Of a stretch of 7,784 nucleotides of DNA, positions 4,636 through 7,784 are shown one piece after another; position 1 is the first letter of the stretch; every line of letters begins with the position of its first letter. A model generated the notes under the pieces. The model was not told the origin of the DNA, did not search any database, and saw only the letters and a program-made list of their open reading frames with translations. The DNA is taken from positions 1-7,784 of the forward strand of contig CALGII010000327.1 in assembly GCA_937915485.1 (NCBI GenBank), read 5' to 3'. The DNA is from an uncultured Ignavibacteriota bacterium (lineage in GTDB: Bacteria > Bacteroidota > Ignavibacteria > Tepidaquicellales > Tepidaquicellaceae). The position numbers and the translations under genes are program-made.

Positions 4636-5628
4636 ATGTCAATAAAAGTAGGAATAAACGGATTTGGAAGAATCGGCAGGCTGGTGTTCAAAAGAATGAT
4701 GGAAAAAGGCGGCTTTGAAGTCGTCGCAATCAACGATTTAGCGGACGCAAAGACTCTGACTCATCTACTTAAATACGACTCAGTACACGGCAAATACCCG
4801 GGAGAACTCAAGGCAACCGAAACGGGATTTACTCTTAACGGCAAGCCCGTTATGATAACATCGGAAAAGGACCCGACGAAACTTGATTGGGGCAAGAAGG
4901 GTGTCGAACTCGTAATCGAATCCACGGGGGTTTTCACGACGAAAGAAAAACTTTCGATGCATTTAACCGCCGGCGCGAAAAAGGTAATACTTACCGCGCC
5001 TCCGAAAGACGACCTTGATGCAATCGTGGTTCTCGGCGTAAACGACGAAATTTTAAAGCCCGAGCATAAGATTATTTCAAACGCATCTTGCACTACAAAC
5101 TGTCTTGCTCCAATGGTAAAGGTGCTTGACGAGAATTTCGGAATCGTAAAGGGTTTCATGAACACGATTCACTCGTACACGAACGATCAGGTGATGCTTG
5201 ACCAGCCGCACAAGGATTTAAGGCGCGCGAGAGCAGGCGCGGTAAACATAATTCCGACAACGACAGGCGCGGCAAAAGCGGTCGGGAAAGTTCTTCCGCA
5301 TCTTAAAGGAAAACTCGACGGATTCTCGCTCAGAGTCCCGACACCCGACGGTTCAATAACGGATTTCACTGTGATACTAAGCAGAGACGTGACTAAGGAA
5401 GAAATAAACGCCGCGATGAAGAAAGCAGCCGACACAAACCTGAAGGGAATTATGGAATACACTGAAGATCCGTTAGTATCCTCCGACATAGTAGGAAACG
5501 ACCATTCGTGCATATTCGACGGATTGTCAACAATGGCGTTCGGCAGTCTTGTCAAGGTAATCGGCTGGTACGACAATGAATGGGGATACAGTTGCAGAGT
5601 CGTTGACTTAGCGAAGAAAATTTCTTAG
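4636..5628 (+). CDS. gap: Glyceraldehyde-3-phosphate dehydrogenase, type I
   Basis: GAPDH converts glyceraldehyde-3-phosphate, NAD and phosphate to 1,3-bisphosphoglycerate in glycolysis, and the reverse in gluconeogenesis. The 330 residues match the family. The Rossmann motif INGFGRIGR is at 7-15, D34 after AIN suggests NAD preference, the catalytic site is SNASCTTNC with C152, and H179 lies in NTIHSYTNDQ. DQPHKDLRRARAGA (189-202), RVPTPDGS (233-240) and the C-terminal WYDNEWGYSCRVVDLA (311-326) are all intact. The start is chosen from the strong Shine-Dalgarno at 4627-4632. It is monocistronic: divergent from efp and followed after 37 nt by an intrinsic terminator. Confidence 0.97.
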   Translation: MSIKVGINGFGRIGRLVFKRMMEKGGFEVVAINDLADAKTLTHLLKYDSVHGKYPGELKATETGFTLNGKPVMITSEKDPTKLDWGKKGVELVIESTGVFTTKEKLSMHLTAGAKKVILTAPPKDDLDAIVVLGVNDEILKPEHKIISNASCTTNCLAPMVKVLDENFGIVKGFMNTIHSYTNDQVMLDQPHKDLRRARAGAVNIIPTTTGAAKAVGKVLPHLKGKLDGFSLRVPTPDGSITDFTVILSRDVTKEEINAAMKKAADTNLKGIMEYTEDPLVSSDIVGNDHSCIFDGLSTMAFGSLVKVIGWYDNEWGYSCRVVDLAKKIS

Positions 5629-5665
5629 TTTGTATAAATTATTTATAAACTTTTTCACTACTTGC

Positions 5666-5698
5666 AGGGCTGTTTGATTTTCAAACAGCCCTTTTTTT
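5666..5698 (+). terminator. Intrinsic terminator of gap
   Basis: A perfect 12-bp stem, AGGGCTGTTTGA / TCAAACAGCCCT (5666-5677 and 5681-5692), with a TTT loop is followed by a run of T to 5698. The minus strand lacks a T-run after the stem, so it acts on plus-strand transcription only. Confidence 0.93.
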
Positions 5699-5714
5699 CT
5701 TTAATGTTTGACGA

Positions 5715-7193
5715 ATGATGCGGAGCGGAAAGAATAGAAACAGGGAATATGTTTTGTTGGGTATTGTCGTAGCGGCTGTTGCGGTCTGGCAGTTCGTGTT
5801 CATATATTTTTATCCCGACAGCGATACCGACGCGTACGCGCATTTCATTATCGCGAGAGATTTGGTCAGGAATCCGTACAACTTCAGTCTGCACTGGGTC
5901 TGGCTTCCGCTGTTTCATTATATTGACGCACTGTTCGTGTTCGCGGGGTTCGGAATGCAGGCGGTAAGGATTATGAACGTCGTAGTGTGGGCGGCTGCAC
6001 CGGTTCTCGTGTATGTCTATCTTTCAAGAAAAAGCGCGGAGCGGATGATTCCGCTGACTGCGGGAATTATTACCGCGGTATTTCCTCTGGGGATTCTGAT
6101 GGGAAGCACGGCGCAGCCCGAACCGCTGTTCACTCTGTTGATTCTTCTGTTTGTTTTCCTGTTCGAAGAGAAAAAGTATATCCTGTCATCCTTGATTTTA
6201 TCTTTTGCTTGTCTGATGAGGTATGAGGCGTGGGCGGTTCTGGCTTTCACGTTCATCTACCTTGTCATTTCATACTACAAATCGAGAGCGGACAAGTGCG
6301 TGCATAATGAACTTAAGGCATCGCTTAATATTTTATTGCCTGTGCTGTTAATCTCGGTTTGGGTCGTATTAAGATATTTGTCCGACGGACATTGGTTTGC
6401 GTTTCTTCACGGCACGGTAAAGTTCGCGAATGACGCTCTTGACGGGTCTGATGCTGTTCGGGGCGGATTTTTAAATACCTTGTACGATATAATTTTCTAT
6501 CCTGTTTATGTGCCGTTCCTGTTCACGGGCATTCTCGTGCTTTTGATTCCTTTCGGGTTCAGAAAGTTTTTTTCGGAGAATCGTTTCCTGAGTTTTTGCA
6601 GCGCGGGAATATTATTGTTCATAACAGCAAGTTGGGTTACGAAGTCGAATCTCGGCTTGAACAGGCATTTCACATCGATGATACCCGTTTACTCAATAAT
6701 GATAGCATATGGAATCAACGGGATAATCCGCAAAAGTCAATCATTTATTGAAAGACGAAGGATGGGACAAGCGGGAGGATTCATTGTTTCCGTAAAAACG
6801 GTTTCGGCAGTTGTTTCGTTGGTTATGGCATTCTATATTATTATGTGGCTGTATATCTGGCAGAAAGACAACAATAAATATTTCGACGGTAGATTCCGGG
6901 CGTCTTCGTTCATTAGTACGCTTCAGAACAATACTGTAATTTTGAATAACGATCCGATGATAGAAGTATTCAGCGGATTGGATTACAGGCGGTTCGAGCA
7001 TTACTGGATGACGGACAGCGCGGAAACGATTTCGTATATAAACGGAAGATTGCCGGAGTTAAATGAATTGATTGTCGTAAAGAATTCGGTAAATCCTTTT
7101 TTCTCTCAGGGGAACGGTGAATTATTATTCGAGACTTTGAAAGACGAAAAGAGCGGAGAGAAAATCAGAGTTTACAGATTTAAGAAATATTAA
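5715..7193 (+). CDS. Polytopic membrane protein, GT-C-type glycosyltransferase-like
   Basis: A 492-residue protein with about ten or more hydrophobic helices (from residues 12-33 to 360-382) and a soluble C-terminal domain (about 383-492). The first extracytoplasmic loop carries an acidic motif, DSDTDAYAH (35-43), followed by HWVWLPLFHY (60-69). Together with QPEPLF (134-139), MRYEAWA (168-174) and NRHFTSMIPVY (316-326), this recalls ArnT/PMT/GT39-type enzymes that move a sugar from a polyprenyl-phosphate donor to a lipid, protein or glycan on the outer face of the inner membrane. Donor and acceptor cannot be told. ATG at 5715 and 5718 are both possible starts, and no clear Shine-Dalgarno is seen. 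It begins 17 nt after the gap terminator and stops 1 nt before a tRNA-Cys remnant. Confidence 0.75.
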   Translation: MMRSGKNRNREYVLLGIVVAAVAVWQFVFIYFYPDSDTDAYAHFIIARDLVRNPYNFSLHWVWLPLFHYIDALFVFAGFGMQAVRIMNVVVWAAAPVLVYVYLSRKSAERMIPLTAGIITAVFPLGILMGSTAQPEPLFTLLILLFVFLFEEKKYILSSLILSFACLMRYEAWAVLAFTFIYLVISYYKSRADKCVHNELKASLNILLPVLLISVWVVLRYLSDGHWFAFLHGTVKFANDALDGSDAVRGGFLNTLYDIIFYPVYVPFLFTGILVLLIPFGFRKFFSENRFLSFCSAGILLFITASWVTKSNLGLNRHFTSMIPVYSIMIAYGINGIIRKSQSFIERRRMGQAGGFIVSVKTVSAVVSLVMAFYIIMWLYIWQKDNNKYFDGRFRASSFISTLQNNTVILNNDPMIEVFSGLDYRRFEHYWMTDSAETISYINGRLPELNELIVVKNSVNPFFSQGNGELLFETLKDEKSGEKIRVYRFKKY

Positions 7194-7194
7194 C

Positions 7195-7235
7195 TTGAGG
7201 CGTCGATCGGATTCGAAGAAGTTTTGCAGACTGCT
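7195..7235 (-). pseudogene. tRNA-Cys remnant A (3' half, internal deletion)
   Basis: Bases 7195-7217 are an exact 23-nt copy of the tRNA-Cys T-loop, 3' T-stem and acceptor region (7565-7587), including 3 nt past the discriminator. Then GAA replaces the 13 nt of variable loop and T-stem, and GTTTTGCAGACTGCT (7221-7235) copies the anticodon arm. The 5' half is absent, so it cannot fold as a tRNA. The remnant ends 1 nt before the stop codon of the GIY-YIG gene. Confidence 0.85.
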
Positions 7236-7236
7236 G

Positions 7237-7479
7237 TTATATATGATAGGTTTGCTTTATAAAGACCCTTCCTTTACCTGTTTTCAAAAATCTTTCCTGT
7301 TTCATCGCTTCCGAGCGGGTTTTAAATTTCTCGAGATGAATTAATTTAAAAGGGATTCTGTGTTTTGTAGATTTCGATAAGCCCGAATTGTGCTCTTCAA
7401 TTCTTCTTGTTATGTCAGAAGTATAACCGATGTATATACCGTTGTCCTTGAGGCTCTTTAAAACATAGGTATAAAACAT
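7237..7479 (-). CDS. Small GIY-YIG nuclease domain protein
   Basis: An 80-residue protein that is a bare GIY-YIG domain: Y5 in YTYVLKS (3-9) and Y16-I17-G18 form the family signature, R26 in RRIEEHNSG is the expected catalytic arginine, and E62 in QERFLKTGKGR is the expected metal ligand. It resembles the YhbQ/UPF0213-like single-domain group, common in Bacteroidota, whose role is poorly known; UvrC domains are absent. The start at Met 7479 (MFYTYVLKS) matches the family. An in-frame ATG at 7530 would add 17 residues read from tRNA-remnant sequence (SNPIDAS and so on). The gene lies between two tRNA-Cys remnants on the same strand, with only about 11 nt of leader and 1 nt after the stop, so it looks like a mobile gene cassette. 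No Shine-Dalgarno is visible. Confidence 0.85.
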   Translation of the reverse strand: MFYTYVLKSLKDNGIYIGYTSDITRRIEEHNSGLSKSTKHRIPFKLIHLEKFKTRSEAMKQERFLKTGKGRVFIKQTYHI

Positions 7480-7490
7480 GTGTTGGAATT

Positions 7491-7545
7491 TTGAGGCGTC
7501 GATCGGATTCGAATCCGCCGCGGCGGACATGGCAGTTTAGACGCC
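7491..7545 (-). pseudogene. tRNA-Cys remnant B, carrying a 14-bp palindrome
   Basis: Bases 7491-7513 are identical to the tRNA-Cys 3' end (23 nt). Next comes TCCGCCGCGGCGGA (7514-7527), a perfect palindrome standing in place of the six 5' T-stem bases. CATGGCAGTTT (7528-7538) matches the variable loop and anticodon stem, and GACGCC (7540-7545) matches the 5' acceptor strand. The D-arm and the anticodon are missing, so the copy is non-functional as a tRNA. Confidence 0.85.
7514..7527. repeat. 14-bp palindrome inside tRNA remnant B
   Basis: TCCGCCGCGGCGGA is its own reverse complement. The same unit with a TC centre occurs at 7739-7752 inside another tRNA-Cys remnant, and a one-mismatch copy occurs at 571-584. 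Confidence 0.75.
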
Positions 7546-7567
7546 ATGATTAAAAAAACTGTGTTTG

Positions 7568-7640
7568 AGGCGTCGATCGGATTCGAACCGATGCATGGCA
7601 GTTTTGCAGACTGCTCCCTTAGCCACTTGGGTACGACGCC
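7568..7640 (-). tRNA. tRNA-Cys (anticodon GCA)
   Basis: Read on the minus strand the gene folds completely. The acceptor GGCGTCG pairs with CGACGCC (7 bp). The D-arm is CCC...GGG around AAGTGGCTAA. The anticodon arm is GCAGT-CTGCAAA-ACTGC with GCA as positions 34-36 and U33 before it. A 5-nt variable loop follows, and the T-arm is ATCGG-TTCGAAT-CCGAT. Discriminator U73 fits bacterial tRNA-Cys. Its length is 73 nt. CCA is not encoded (CAA follows), so it must be added after transcription. It is the only intact copy among four related sequences here. Confidence 0.96.
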
Positions 7641-7645
7641 TTTTC

Positions 7646-7685
7646 AATTAGCAATTAGCAATTAATAATTAATAATTAGTAATTG
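7646..7685. repeat. Heptamer tandem repeat upstream of tRNA-Cys
   Basis: Units are AATTAGC, AATTAGC, AATTAAT, AATTAAT, AATTAGT and a partial AATTG. The array lies immediately 5' of the tRNA-Cys. Its bases 7653-7680 match 679-706 in reverse complement at 27 of 28 positions. It may contribute an AT-rich upstream element, but no promoter is assigned. Confidence 0.7.
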
Positions 7686-7730
7686 AAGAACGAAAATCTT
7701 TAAGAACGATAACCTAAAAAATATAAGCGT

Positions 7731-7779
7731 CAGTTTTGTCCGCCTCGGCGGACTCCCTTAGCCACTTGGGTACGACGCC
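7731..7779 (-). pseudogene. tRNA-Cys remnant C (5' half), carrying a 14-bp palindrome
   Basis: Bases 7753-7779 are an exact 27-nt copy of the tRNA-Cys 5' acceptor strand and D-arm (7614-7640). TCCGCCTCGGCGGA (7739-7752) then replaces the seven bases CAGACTG of the anticodon arm, and CAGTTTTG (7731-7738) matches the other side of the arm. Similarity ends there, so the variable loop, T-arm and 3' acceptor are absent. Confidence 0.85.
7739..7752. repeat. 14-bp near-palindrome inside tRNA remnant C
   Basis: TCCGCC-TC-GGCGGA has perfect 6-bp arms and a 2-nt centre. It is the same unit as at 7514-7527 but at a different site within the tRNA sequence, which argues against simple duplication of one interrupted copy. 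Confidence 0.75.
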
Positions 7780-7784
7780 AATTC

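Noticed and set aside
7237..7479. UvrC excinuclease subunit or a fragment of it
   Set aside because: Only the GIY-YIG domain is present, with a complete beginning and end typical of single-domain family members; no UVR or RNase H-like domain follows.
7731..7779. A second functional tRNA-Cys gene
   Set aside because: The anticodon arm is replaced by a palindrome and the T-arm and 3' acceptor strand are absent.

Overview
The window looks chromosomal and most likely comes from the Ignavibacteria/Chlorobi branch of the FCB superphylum. This is inference. The supports are an EF-P whose loop reads HRTPGNLRAF, a form I associate with Chlorobi-type EF-P; a TAnnTTTG promoter element ahead of efp; A/T-rich gene starts mostly lacking Shine-Dalgarno sequences; and intergenic DNA full of short palindromic repeats of the kind seen in that group.

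Layout. Bases 1-714 contain no gene and are a dense patchwork of repeats: two copies of a roughly 91-nt structured element, two further hairpins, a composite REP-like unit, short direct repeats and a heptamer tandem. Bases 715-4455 are a tightly spaced minus-strand operon transcribed efp > accB > accC > small membrane protein > SDR/enoyl-ACP reductase-like enzyme, with intergenic gaps of 5-23 nt. Bases 4456-4635 are an AT-rich divergent control region. Bases 4636-5628 (+) encode glyceraldehyde-3-phosphate dehydrogenase, closed by a strong intrinsic terminator. Bases 5715-7193 (+) encode a polytopic GT-C-type glycosyltransferase-like membrane protein. Bases 7194-7784 hold an intact tRNA-Cys(GCA), three broken same-strand copies of it, and a tiny GIY-YIG nuclease gene lying between two of the copies.

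How it works together. AccB and AccC form the biotin half of acetyl-CoA carboxylase, which makes malonyl-CoA. The distal SDR resembles FabL/FabI enoyl reductases, so first and last steps of fatty-acid synthesis may be co-transcribed with translation factor EF-P. gap is an independently expressed glycolytic gene. The most unusual region is the tRNA-Cys neighbourhood. There, 23-bp exact copies of the tRNA 3' end bound the GIY-YIG gene, and a 14-bp palindrome (TCCGCCnnGGCGGA) sits inside two of the tRNA remnants and, with one mismatch, inside a REP-like unit 7 kb away.
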